Of a stretch of 20,830 nt of DNA, positions 1 to 6,984 are shown piece by piece. Source of the DNA: Ilumatobacteraceae bacterium (GTDB taxonomy: Bacteria; Actinomycetota; Acidimicrobiia; Acidimicrobiales; Ilumatobacteraceae). Position numbers and translations under genes: made by a program. The stretch is taken from assembly GCA_023257035.1 (NCBI GenBank), contig JALRDI010000105.1:1-20830 (forward strand), in the 5' to 3' direction. Below the pieces are notes generated by a model. That model worked only from the letters and a program-made list of their open reading frames with translations, did not search any database and was not told where the DNA came from. Position 1 is the first letter of the stretch; each line of letters begins with the position of its first letter.

Positions 1-1
1 C

Positions 2-409
2 GGTCTAGGCGGTCGCCCTTACATCCTGTTCAACAGCGAGGACCCGCTTGTCGATTCCGCGCCCTCGACCTATGTCGCCAAGACGGTGGCGGTCCTTGCG
101 GCTTATACAGGCGGGACGGTGTTCGGGGCAGGCGCAACGGATTACAACGGGCTTATCAGTTATAACTCAACATCGAGCGCGGACCCGATTTTGGTCGGAG
201 ATGACGGGACTACCCAATGGTACGACTTCACTCAGCCGACTCCCTATTACTTGAACGGAACATTCTACGCGGACGCAAGCATGGAAGCGCCGATGACAGA
301 TGCGGGGATTGTTCAAATCAGCTACTCAACCGGCTGGGGCTTCGATGCCTCAAACTATCTGCAAGTCGGTAAAGATCGAGGCAATGAACAAGACGTTGTT
401 CATCAGTAA
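2..409 (+). CDS. Unrecognised protein, 3' part only (enters from left edge)
   Basis: The frame is open from base 2 to the TAA at 407-409 (about 135 residues), so the start lies outside the window unless the internal GTG at 86 is used. I do not recognise the family. The product is rich in Gly, Ser, Thr, Tyr, Asn and Asp, nearly free of Lys and Arg until its last 12 residues, and has no membrane segment. That composition suits a beta-rich extracellular or phage-structural protein, but this is only an impression. Codon use differs from the genes that follow: many GGG glycine, GCG alanine and TAT tyrosine codons. Its last 26 bases overlap the nuclease start at 384. It could be a genuine neighbour, a transferred fragment, or a chimeric contig end. 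Confidence 0.45.
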   Translation, partial: GLGGRPYILFNSEDPLVDSAPSTYVAKTVAVLAAYTGGTVFGAGATDYNGLISYNSTSSADPILVGDDGTTQWYDFTQPTPYYLNGTFYADASMEAPMTDAGIVQISYSTGWGFDASNYLQVGKDRGNEQDVVHQ

Positions 410-1160
410 AGGAATGCTCACCTCAGTGTTGGGCTGTGAGGTGCACTTCCAGCAAAAAGATGAGTTCGCGTGGAACGTCACCACTGCGATCGGAACGGTC
501 GCCCACCGAGCAATTGAGTTGCTCACCGGTTGGCGTGGCACCCCCTACCCGGCGACTCTCGTCAACGAGTCAATCGCGCGTCTCGGCGAAAAGCCGAACA
601 GCCTCGGCGATTTCCTCACCACCATGACCGACGGCGACAGGGCCGATCTCACCAACGCGGCAACCGACCGAGTCGTGAAGTTCACTGAAAGCTTTCCGCC
701 GCTACAGCAGAGCTTTATCCCTGTGGCTGAATCGTCCATTCGCTGGCCTGAAAGTGGAACGATCGTGCTCGGCGGCAAAAGCGATCTCACTCTTGGGCGC
801 GCAGAACTCGGCGAAAGCCGAAAAGTCATCATTGATCTCAAAACAGGCGGGGCATGGCCGAACCATATGGACGAGCTCCGCTTCTACGCACTGCTTGAAA
901 CCCTTCGCACCGGCATTCCCCCACGGCTCATCGCTGGCTTTTATCTCGATGCCGGACGCGCAGTGCCTGAACATGTGACGTTAGAGACACTCAGCTCGGC
1001 GATGCGGCGAACACTCGACGGCATCGGCCGAGCAGTTGAACTGCTTGAGGGCCGCGAGGCCACCAAACGACCCCAAGCGTCATGTCGTTGGTGTCCACTT
1101 GCCACGCAATGCGAAGAGGGAAGCGCCTGGCTCGAAGAGCAATCAGCCGACCGCGATTAA
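384..1160 (+). CDS. Cas4/RecB-type PD-(D/E)XK nuclease with Fe-S cysteines
   Basis: This is a 258-residue single-domain nuclease of the RecB/Cas4/AddB-C-terminal type, expected to cut or resect DNA in repair. Motifs in order are Cys18 near the N terminus, a helix with His41 (AHRAIELL), GGKSDL with Asp134, the catalytic IIDLKTG with Asp151 and Lys153, and an ELRFY helix (Glu164, Tyr168) in place of the usual QxxxY. Cys234, Cys237 and Cys243 follow near the C terminus. One N-terminal plus three C-terminal cysteines is the Fe-S staple pattern of this family. ATG 384 was chosen because the family fold begins at ISKGML directly after it; the frame stays open upstream to 300 and GAGG lies just before the ATG. 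No cas genes or helicase partner are nearby, so a CRISPR role is not supported. Confidence 0.85.
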   Translation: MNKTLFISKGMLTSVLGCEVHFQQKDEFAWNVTTAIGTVAHRAIELLTGWRGTPYPATLVNESIARLGEKPNSLGDFLTTMTDGDRADLTNAATDRVVKFTESFPPLQQSFIPVAESSIRWPESGTIVLGGKSDLTLGRAELGESRKVIIDLKTGGAWPNHMDELRFYALLETLRTGIPPRLIAGFYLDAGRAVPEHVTLETLSSAMRRTLDGIGRAVELLEGREATKRPQASCRWCPLATQCEEGSAWLEEQSADRD

Positions 1161-1202
1161 TCATGAGCGAGGCATCACATTCGCCCCGCCAACTGGTTCT
1201 GG

Positions 1203-2108
1203 CTACGAAATCACTCTGACGGTTGCGCCAAAGTCGAGATGGTCCCACACCATCACAGCGTCTTCAGGCAATGCTCGAATACACCCATTTGAGTCGCCCC
1301 AAAGTTCCTTGGTTCCAACCGACTCGAGTGGTTGCACGTACTCACCGTTCGGATAGATCGGCACCGAATGAAAACCGACGCGAGCACCCTGGAATTTCCC
1401 ATAGGTGAAGACAACGAAATGTGACATCTCTGAATACGAGCCAGTGAGAATCGATGAGGCCTCAAGGCTGCGCTGCTCAACCTCATAATCGCCCGGATCA
1501 GGTTGATCCCTCGCCGTGGTCACCGGGAACACGTGGATGATTGCATCGTCCGCGCACAGCCACGCCCGTTGAAACTCGCGATCGAGAACCGCTGCGTCGC
1601 CAAGGCCCTCGCATGTCGCCACTTCAGGTTCAGGTGGCGGAGGTTCGAGCCACAACCTCAATAACTCGAGCGTTTGCTGACCCGCAATACCATCAATGAT
1701 GATTTCTAAGGACGGATCCTGATTCGCCTGAAATGTTCGCACCGCAACCCGCGTCTGCTCATCGAAGACTTCGTCTGCCGACGACTCGAGCCATCCACGA
1801 CTGTTGAGATGCCGTTCGAGACACATCACCTCTTCAGACTCGACCCCAACTTTCAACACCGACGAGACAGTGCAGTCACCCTCGACAACCGGAATCGTTG
1901 TCGATGTCGTGGTTGGTGAAGCCGTCGTTGAAGTCGGGGTGACCGTTGTCTCAACTGAAGAGGTTGAGACAGCCGTGTCCGCAGACGTTGATGCCGAACA
2001 AGCCGACATGACGAGCACACCGAGCATCATCAAGGCTGCGGGCTTTTGCATCAGACGACAACGTAATCGTCGACCCGAAGGGTCCGGAGGCAGGATGCTG
2101 GCAGCCAT
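1203..2108 (-). CDS. L,D-transpeptidase lipoprotein with peptidoglycan-binding domain
   Basis: This secreted, probably lipid-anchored enzyme should make 3-3 cross-links in peptidoglycan or attach proteins to it. The sequence shows a signal peptide with lipobox LVMSAC (Cys37 from the long start), a Ser/Thr linker of about 30 residues, and a PG_binding_1-like domain (roughly 80-155). A YkuD-type domain follows, with His247 (FHSVP) and Cys276 in SNGCIR. The family motif is usually SHGC, so Asn replaces His. Two starts are possible. ATG 2108 lies 5 bp after the VOC stop and suits coupling; ATG 2051 gives a shorter signal peptide. It converges on the nuclease gene 42 bp away and is the last gene of the leftward bL37-VOC cluster. 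Confidence 0.85.
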   Translation of the reverse strand: MAASILPPDPSGRRLRCRLMQKPAALMMLGVLVMSACSASTSADTAVSTSSVETTVTPTSTTASPTTTSTTIPVVEGDCTVSSVLKVGVESEEVMCLERHLNSRGWLESSADEVFDEQTRVAVRTFQANQDPSLEIIIDGIAGQQTLELLRLWLEPPPPEPEVATCEGLGDAAVLDREFQRAWLCADDAIIHVFPVTTARDQPDPGDYEVEQRSLEASSILTGSYSEMSHFVVFTYGKFQGARVGFHSVPIYPNGEYVQPLESVGTKELWGDSNGCIRALPEDAVMVWDHLDFGATVRVIS

Positions 2109-2113
2109 GGCTC

Positions 2114-2710
2114 TTACACCGTCATGAGCGCGACCGGAACTCCAAGGCCAGCACTCGACTTAACTGTTGAAATCTGGCGACCTGGCTGAACAGCTTGTTT
2201 AGGTTCGGTCACCAAGTCACCAGCGTTGGCAATGATTTCATCAAACGACTGAGTGGCGAGCACAAATCCCCACCACTCCGTCGCAGAGACGTCTGCACGT
2301 TCAACGACTTCGATGATGACCCCACCCTCGCCAATCCGGTGAAAGCCCTGGCGGATTTCGCCGACCTCACGCACCCGCTTCAAGGGACATCCGGTTACAT
2401 CAGCAACCGAGGAACAGGTTCGATCGAGATCGTTTGTCATCAACACGACGTGGTCGACAAACGAGTCATCAGAATCTGCAACCGGAGGAAGTTCAACAAA
2501 CTCGGCGCATTCCACGCCATCAATCAACGCTCCCGCCGGCACGCCACTCAGCGCGATATCCAACCGTCCGGAAGAAAGGCCACCAGCAGGCCAGATCAGC
2601 GAGGAATTTGCTGTGTTGGTAAACGACAGGGATCCTGCATCGTGCAGAGATACGCCAGTGAGGCCCCATGGTGCTGGGGAACCTCCGATAATCAGTTGAA
2701 CGGAACGCAC
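2114..2710 (-). CDS. VOC (glyoxalase/bleomycin-resistance fold) family protein
   Basis: The 198-residue protein carries a recognisable VOC half from about residue 83 (VDHVVLMTNDLDRT) to the C terminus, with the usual pattern of a beta strand, a helix labelled by DLDRT, a GEGGVIIEVVE strand and a closing VALMTV strand. The first 80 residues look like a degenerate second VOC half (LIIGGSPAPWGLTG). These folds bind a metal or a small molecule; the substrate cannot be told from sequence. GTG 2710 is used because it lies 9 bp after the bL37 stop, and it has no clear Shine-Dalgarno site, so translational coupling is likely. A distant isomerase or dioxygenase role is possible. Confidence 0.7.
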   Translation of the reverse strand: MRSVQLIIGGSPAPWGLTGVSLHDAGSLSFTNTANSSLIWPAGGLSSGRLDIALSGVPAGALIDGVECAEFVELPPVADSDDSFVDHVVLMTNDLDRTCSSVADVTGCPLKRVREVGEIRQGFHRIGEGGVIIEVVERADVSATEWWGFVLATQSFDEIIANAGDLVTEPKQAVQPGRQISTVKSSAGLGVPVALMTV

Positions 2711-2719
2711 CGAAATGCG

Positions 2720-2806
2720 TCAGCCACGTCCCATGTTGGGACGCTTGCCGTGGTTCGCTTTTGAGCGACGGAGGCGAGCCTTGCGCTTCTTCGTCTTCTT
2801 TGACAT
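2720..2806 (-). CDS. Large-subunit micro-protein bL37-like, 28 aa
   Basis: A 28-codon frame encodes an extremely basic peptide that starts MSKKTKKRKARLRR and ends with SKANHGKRPN followed by MGRG. From memory, SKANHGKRPN is the signature of bL37, the small actinobacterial 50S protein first seen in mycobacterial ribosome structures. The mycobacterial form is about 24 residues. The gene is too short for most gene finders. It heads a leftward cluster with the VOC and L,D-transpeptidase genes and diverges from trxA. Upstream of the ATG lies TAGGATTTCTTCCCT, a weak ribosome site. Confidence 0.8.
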   Translation of the reverse strand: MSKKTKKRKARLRRSKANHGKRPNMGRG

Positions 2807-2993
2807 AGGGAAGAAATCCTACGGCTGATGTGGTGAACTCCCACCCGAGGCAACGTGAATCGGCCAAGAAACCCGGGGTAAATGAAGTGTTGTGCCCGAT
2901 GACACACAAGAATCGCCATCACGTTGGAATGAATTGGCTGGTTTCGATGTTTCACTCATTGGCTGCAATTACGCAACCGAACGGAGAAACATT
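2807..2993. promoter_or_regulatory. Divergent intergenic region between bL37 and trxA
   Basis: These 187 bp separate two genes transcribed away from each other, so promoters for both must lie here. I could not find a convincing -35/-10 pair on either strand. The only clear signal is the trxA ribosome site GGAG at 2983-2986, 7 bases before the ATG. Confidence 0.4.
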
Positions 2994-3368
2994 ATGTCGA
3001 CAACCAATCTCACCCTTGACTCGTTCGAGTCAACCGTCACCTCAGACGGCATCACCATTGTCGACTTTTGGGCGGAGTGGTGCGGACCCTGCAAAATGTT
3101 TGGTCCGATTTTCGAAGAAGTCTCAGACGCAAATCCCGATGTGACCTTTGCAAAGGTCGATACCGAAGCGGAGCAACAGCTCGCAGGCTCACTCGGCATT
3201 ATGTCAATTCCGACCGTAATGATTTTCCGCGACGGTATTCAGTTATTCGCCCAGCCCGGCGCTCTACCGAAGGCCGCTCTTGAAGACCTGCTTGGACAGG
3301 TTCGCAACCTCGATATGGACGAAATCCGTTCCCAGCTAGCAGAGGAAGGTGACCAGCCGGCTGAGTGA
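2994..3368 (+). CDS. trxA: Thioredoxin
   Basis: A 124-residue cytoplasmic thiol-disulfide reductant. The active site WCGPC is at about residues 29-33, preceded by the VDFWAEW strand. The cis-proline loop SIPTVMIF and a glycine further on complete the thioredoxin fold. A C-terminal tail of about 20 acidic residues goes beyond the basic fold. The ATG at 2994 was chosen because GGAG lies 7 bases upstream and the fold starts at once; an in-frame ATG at 2892 would add 34 unrelated residues. No thioredoxin reductase is next to it. Transcription should end at the hairpin 75 bp downstream. Confidence 0.95.
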   Translation: MSTTNLTLDSFESTVTSDGITIVDFWAEWCGPCKMFGPIFEEVSDANPDVTFAKVDTEAEQQLAGSLGIMSIPTVMIFRDGIQLFAQPGALPKAALEDLLGQVRNLDMDEIRSQLAEEGDQPAE

Positions 3369-3410
3369 CGCGGTTACATAGATCTGGCGGGGTTCCCCCC
3401 ACCTCGCCAC

Positions 3411-3447
3411 GGTGTCAAATCCCCCCACAGACACCGAATTTGACACC
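3411..3447 (+). repeat. Perfect 10-bp inverted repeat overlapping the trxA terminator
   Basis: GGTGTCAAAT (3411-3420) and ATTTGACACC (3438-3447) are perfectly complementary with a 17-base loop. The last six bases of the right arm (GACACC, 3442-3447) are also the first six bases of the terminator stem, so the two hairpins cannot both form in full. A third GACACC sits in the loop at 3430-3435. Confidence 0.75.
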
Positions 3448-3490
3448 CGGGACGAGCATTCCCCCCGCTCGTCTCGGGTGTCTTGTTTTT
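3442..3490 (+). terminator. Rho-independent terminator of trxA
   Basis: The left arm (3442-3457) and right arm (3467-3482) form a 16-bp stem with 15 Watson-Crick pairs and one G-U. The 9-base loop is ATTCCCCCC and the stem is followed by TTGTTTTT. The T tract is on the + side, so it ends rightward transcripts from trxA. It does not look like a terminator for the convergent LLM gene. Confidence 0.9.
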
Positions 3491-3578
3491 CGGGTGTGAT
3501 CGGACAAAAAATGCAACACTCTTTGCGTAACGAGAGCAATGGGGTTTACACCCAATCCAATTCCTTACACGAGCATGT

Positions 3579-4538
3579 TCACGGTGAGCGGGGTGACAAC
3601 GACGTGATGAGCTCCTTAGCGGTGGTGAGATCTTGAACTGGCACGATGAATTCGCTTACCCCACATTGTTCCGCAACCGAATGTATGTTCTCTCGGCATT
3701 CGTCGAGATCACCAACGATTCCGAACCTTCCAAGCCAATCCTCGTCGATGAGATGCGCAGCAGATGATGGACCTCCGGTAGCCAGCGCTGATCGAATCTC
3801 ATCTCTGCGGTCGTTGCCCAGGCCGAGAGCGTTACGAACAGATACTGGCGAGTCAACGAGCCGGAACGTCAGCTGCGATCGAACTTCTTGACGTTCATGC
3901 TCATTTCGAGCAATCCCAGTCGACCAGCAGATGTGACGTGAAGCCCCTCCCGCAGCCTCTCGGATAGCAGCAACCTGATCGGTAAGTCCAGGGAGGTACG
4001 GGTAACTCAGGTAGAAGCCATCCGCAAGTCGCCCCCCAAGCTCGGTCATCTGTGGACCTCTGCCTCCCACGAAAATCTCAATGTCGGGCCGGGCGTACCC
4101 GAGTCGGGCTCCGTCTAACGCAAATGTCTCACTCGTCATCGTCACAGCCTCACCAGCAAAGAGTTTTCGCATCGCAATGACGGCATCAGCGACCACTTGA
4201 AGCGGTCGCGTTCGTTCAACCACGAGCGGACCGAGAGCGAGGCCGCCGCCAGCGCCAATACCAAGGAAGGCTCGTCCGTTGCTTAACTCATCAATGGATG
4301 CAATTGCGGCCGCGGTCGCTCCCGGATGTCGCACGTATGGATTTGTGATGCCTGTACCAATTTTGATCGTCGACGTCCGCTGCGCAACCGCCGCCAGCAC
4401 TACGAAGACATCACGGGTCATCACGCCCTCGTCGAACAACCAGCAACGGTCATATCCCATTTCTTCGGCGAGCACTGCGAGATTGACAATTTCCTCAACG
4501 GGGGCTTTCGCCATGATGTTTACTGACCACTCCACCAT
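3579..4538 (-). CDS. LLM-class flavin/F420-dependent oxidoreductase
   Basis: A 319-residue protein of the bacterial-luciferase-like superfamily, in the branch that includes methylene-tetrahydromethanopterin reductase and other F420-dependent enzymes. Supporting segments are the N-terminal strand VEWSVNI, LAEEMGYDRCWLFDEG, IKIGTGITNPYVRHP (the cofactor-phosphate region), GRAFLGIGAGG, and the barrel strand IEIFVGGRGPQM. The C-terminal VGDLDECRENI helix is also typical. The substrate cannot be deduced and FMN versus F420 is not decided here. ATG 4538 was chosen because the first barrel strand begins right after it and AGGG lies about 10 bases upstream. It stands alone, divergent from ychF and convergent with trxA. 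Confidence 0.85.
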   Translation of the reverse strand: MVEWSVNIMAKAPVEEIVNLAVLAEEMGYDRCWLFDEGVMTRDVFVVLAAVAQRTSTIKIGTGITNPYVRHPGATAAAIASIDELSNGRAFLGIGAGGGLALGPLVVERTRPLQVVADAVIAMRKLFAGEAVTMTSETFALDGARLGYARPDIEIFVGGRGPQMTELGGRLADGFYLSYPYLPGLTDQVAAIREAAGGASRHICWSTGIARNEHERQEVRSQLTFRLVDSPVSVRNALGLGNDRRDEIRSALATGGPSSAAHLIDEDWLGRFGIVGDLDECRENIHSVAEQCGVSEFIVPVQDLTTAKELITSLSPRSP

Positions 4539-4643
4539 GAAAGTTTGCCCTGCTGTAGCAACAGACTTTGTGTCGGCACGCAATCGGCCGGTAATGCCGT
4601 ACCTCCCGGTTCCTAATTGATCGACCGATATCGTCAGTGGTTC

Positions 4644-5732
4644 ATGGAACGCTTTGGATTAGTCGGTCTGCCAAATGCAGGCAAAAGCTCGCTGTACAAC
4701 GCTCTCACGGGTGGTGGTGCTCTTGCTGCCCCTTATGCGTTCGCAACCAAAGACCCCAACATCGGCGTTGCAAAGGTGCCTGACGAGCGACTTGATCGGC
4801 TAGCGGTCATGTCACAAACTAAGAACACCATTCACGCGTCGGTTGAGGTGGTCGACATCGGCGGTCTCGTCGAGGGCGCAAGCAAAGGCGAGGGGCTCGG
4901 AAACAAGTTCCTCGCAAACATTCGAGAAGTTGATGCGATCGTGTTCGTCCTTCGTGCATTTGAAGATGACGATGTCCCCGGCCCATCTGACCCTCTCGAG
5001 CACCTTCGGGTCGTCGAACTCGAACTCGCACTTGCCGATCTCGAAACCGTCGAGAAACGACTCGCAGATGTTGAGCGTCGCTCAAAACTCGATAAGGGGC
5101 TCGGCGATGAGCTCGAGGCACTGAGAGCTGCAAACGATGCTCTCTCAGATGGTCGGCCTCTGTACCGAGCCGGGCTTTCAGCATCAATCCGTGAAACGCT
5201 CGAACCATATTTCTTGCTCACGAACCGTCGGGTGCTTGCTGTCGTCAACGTGGGCGAAGACGAACTCGACAACATCCCAGCTGCTGAACAGCGGGTTGCC
5301 GAGGCGTTCAACGATGCAGGCGACAACGTTGAAGTCATCGGGATGTGTGTCCAACTTGAAGCCGAAGCAGCTGCGATCTCAGACCCGGTCGAACGAGCAG
5401 AAATGCTTGAAGGGCTCGGACTCGGCGAAGGGGCGCTATTCCGCATGGTGCGTTCGGCCTATCACCTGCTCGGATTACGAACGTTCTTCACGACAGGTGA
5501 GAAAGAGTCGCGTGCTTGGACATTCCGCGATGGTTCAACTGCTCCAGTCTGCGCCGGTCGCATCCACACCGATTTCCAGCGAGGGTTCATCCGCGCTGAA
5601 GTCATCGGTTGGGAGCAGTTGCTCGAACTCGGGTCGTGGAACGCAGCGAAAGATGTCGGCAAGCTTCGCCTTGAAGGCAAGGACTACGTCGCAAGTGATG
5701 GCGACGTGATGGAATTTCGATTCAACGTCTGA
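4644..5732 (+). CDS. ychF: Ribosome-associated P-loop ATPase YchF/OLA1
   Basis: At 362 residues the product matches the family length. The P-loop GLPNAGKSS is near the N terminus. The switch-II region reads VDIGGLVEGASKGEGLGNKFL, where most YchF proteins have DIAGL. The NxxE motif (VVNVGEDE) replaces NKxD and explains the family's preference for ATP over GTP. A C-terminal TGS domain (FFTTGEKESRAW to DGDVMEFRFNV) binds the ribosome. The cysteine linked to redox control in E. coli YchF (position 35) aligns with Ala here. ATG 4644 gives the family N terminus; an in-frame ATG at 4617 adds nine residues and cannot be excluded. Confidence 0.95.
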   Translation: MERFGLVGLPNAGKSSLYNALTGGGALAAPYAFATKDPNIGVAKVPDERLDRLAVMSQTKNTIHASVEVVDIGGLVEGASKGEGLGNKFLANIREVDAIVFVLRAFEDDDVPGPSDPLEHLRVVELELALADLETVEKRLADVERRSKLDKGLGDELEALRAANDALSDGRPLYRAGLSASIRETLEPYFLLTNRRVLAVVNVGEDELDNIPAAEQRVAEAFNDAGDNVEVIGMCVQLEAEAAAISDPVERAEMLEGLGLGEGALFRMVRSAYHLLGLRTFFTTGEKESRAWTFRDGSTAPVCAGRIHTDFQRGFIRAEVIGWEQLLELGSWNAAKDVGKLRLEGKDYVASDGDVMEFRFNV

Positions 5733-5785
5733 GTTGACAACTTCCATTCGACAATTTCCAGGTCATGTCCTGCCACACTGGAGAC

Positions 5786-6142
5786 GTGGGATGGATCGTC
5801 AGTGGTGCACGCGTGCTTGCCTCAGCGGAACTCGCTACTGACTCGCAATCACGTCGCAAGGGATTACTCGGCCGCACCTCGTTTTCTGGTGCACTCGTCA
5901 TCAAACCGTGCAATTGGGTTCATACATTCGGAATGAAATTTGCGATCGACGTTGCCTTCGTCGACAGAAATGGCAACGTCATGAAGACTCAGCGGATGAA
6001 ACGAAATCGACTCGGTATGCCCGTCTTCGGAACAGCATTTGTCGTCGAAGCAGAGTCGGGAGCATTTGCCCGTTGGGGCCTCCATGTTGGCGATGAACTC
6101 GAATTTCGAGGAGAGCAATCAACCGTCTCGGAGCCAACATGA
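5786..6142 (+). CDS. DUF192 family protein
   Basis: A small soluble protein of about 118 residues with the DUF192 core: GLLGR, then ALVIKPCNWVHTFGM and FAIDVAFVDRNG, ending with GDELEF. The function of the family is not established. GTG 5786 was chosen because homologous proteins, as I recall them, begin with GWxV; an in-frame ATG at 5765 would add seven residues, and neither has well-spaced ribosome-site bases. The stop overlaps the rsmI start in ATGA, so the two are co-translated. Confidence 0.8.
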   Translation: MGWIVSGARVLASAELATDSQSRRKGLLGRTSFSGALVIKPCNWVHTFGMKFAIDVAFVDRNGNVMKTQRMKRNRLGMPVFGTAFVVEAESGAFARWGLHVGDELEFRGEQSTVSEPT

Positions 6143-6984
6143 CCGGAACGCTCTGGCTCGTCGCCACTCCGATTGGCAATCTCGGCGACATCTCTCCGCG
6201 GGCACAAGAGACCCTTCAGCGGTCCGCACTCGTCTGCTGTGAAGACACCCGCCGAACCGGACGACTACTGCAACACCTCGGTATCGCTGCGCAGGCACTC
6301 GCGGTCTGCAACGATCACACCGAGCATCGATTGAGCCAACGGGTCGTCGATGAACTTGCTGCTGGAAATGACGTCGCTGTGGTCTCAGATGCGGGAACTC
6401 CAGGTATTTCCGACCCAGGCGAACGACTCGTTCGAGCCGCAATCGATGCCGGTGCCGTGGTGAGTGCCATCCCAGGCGCATGCGCAGCAATCAGCGCTCT
6501 CATCACAAGTGGGCTTCCGACCGAACGGTTCGTCATGGAAGGGTTCCTTCCCCGCAAAGGCCAGGAACGAACTGACCGACTCACCGACATCGCAGCAGAA
6601 CACCGCACGATTGTTCTCTACGAGGCACCACACCGCATCGCGAGAACTCTCGCAGATCTCACGGAGGTCTGCGGTGGAGATCGCCAGATCAGCATCAGCC
6701 GCGAACTCACCAAAATGCACGAAGAAACGGTCCGATCCACACTTTCCGATCTCAACATCGGTGAACCACGTGGCGAGTACGTCATCGTGATCGCTGGACG
6801 TACACGCGAGGTAGAACCACTCACTGAAGATTCGATCAGAGATGCGCTCGATGCAGCCTTACAGGTCGGTCTGAGTCGACGAGATGCCGCCGCTGAAGTC
6901 TCTCGTCGGCTCGGTATTCCGCGGCGCCAGGCATACGATCTCGTGATACAGACAGCGCCTTCGAATGAGTCAGACACGCAATGA
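6139..6984 (+). CDS. rsmI: 16S rRNA C1402 2'-O-methyltransferase RsmI
   Basis: The 281-residue protein belongs to the tetrapyrrole methylase fold and should methylate the ribose of C1402 in the 16S rRNA decoding centre using S-adenosylmethionine. Diagnostic segments are LVATPIGNLGD at the N terminus, CEDTRRTGRLL, VVSDAGTPGISDPG, the SAIPGACAAISAL loop and FLPRKGQER. The middle segment LYEAPHRI and SRELTKMHEE complete the signature. A short C-terminal helix-turn region (about 225-275) may contact RNA. ATGA overlaps join it to the DUF192 gene and the HAD gene. Confidence 0.95.
   Translation: MTGTLWLVATPIGNLGDISPRAQETLQRSALVCCEDTRRTGRLLQHLGIAAQALAVCNDHTEHRLSQRVVDELAAGNDVAVVSDAGTPGISDPGERLVRAAIDAGAVVSAIPGACAAISALITSGLPTERFVMEGFLPRKGQERTDRLTDIAAEHRTIVLYEAPHRIARTLADLTEVCGGDRQISISRELTKMHEETVRSTLSDLNIGEPRGEYVIVIAGRTREVEPLTEDSIRDALDAALQVGLSRRDAAAEVSRRLGIPRRQAYDLVIQTAPSNESDTQ

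Noticed and set aside
2892..2993. Upstream ATG adding 34 residues to thioredoxin
   Set aside because: The extra residues are not thioredoxin-like, and ATG 2994 has a well-placed GGAG.
5734..5739. A perfect TTGACA hexamer between ychF and the DUF192 gene
   Set aside because: No acceptable -10 hexamer lies 16-18 bases downstream, so a promoter is not supported.
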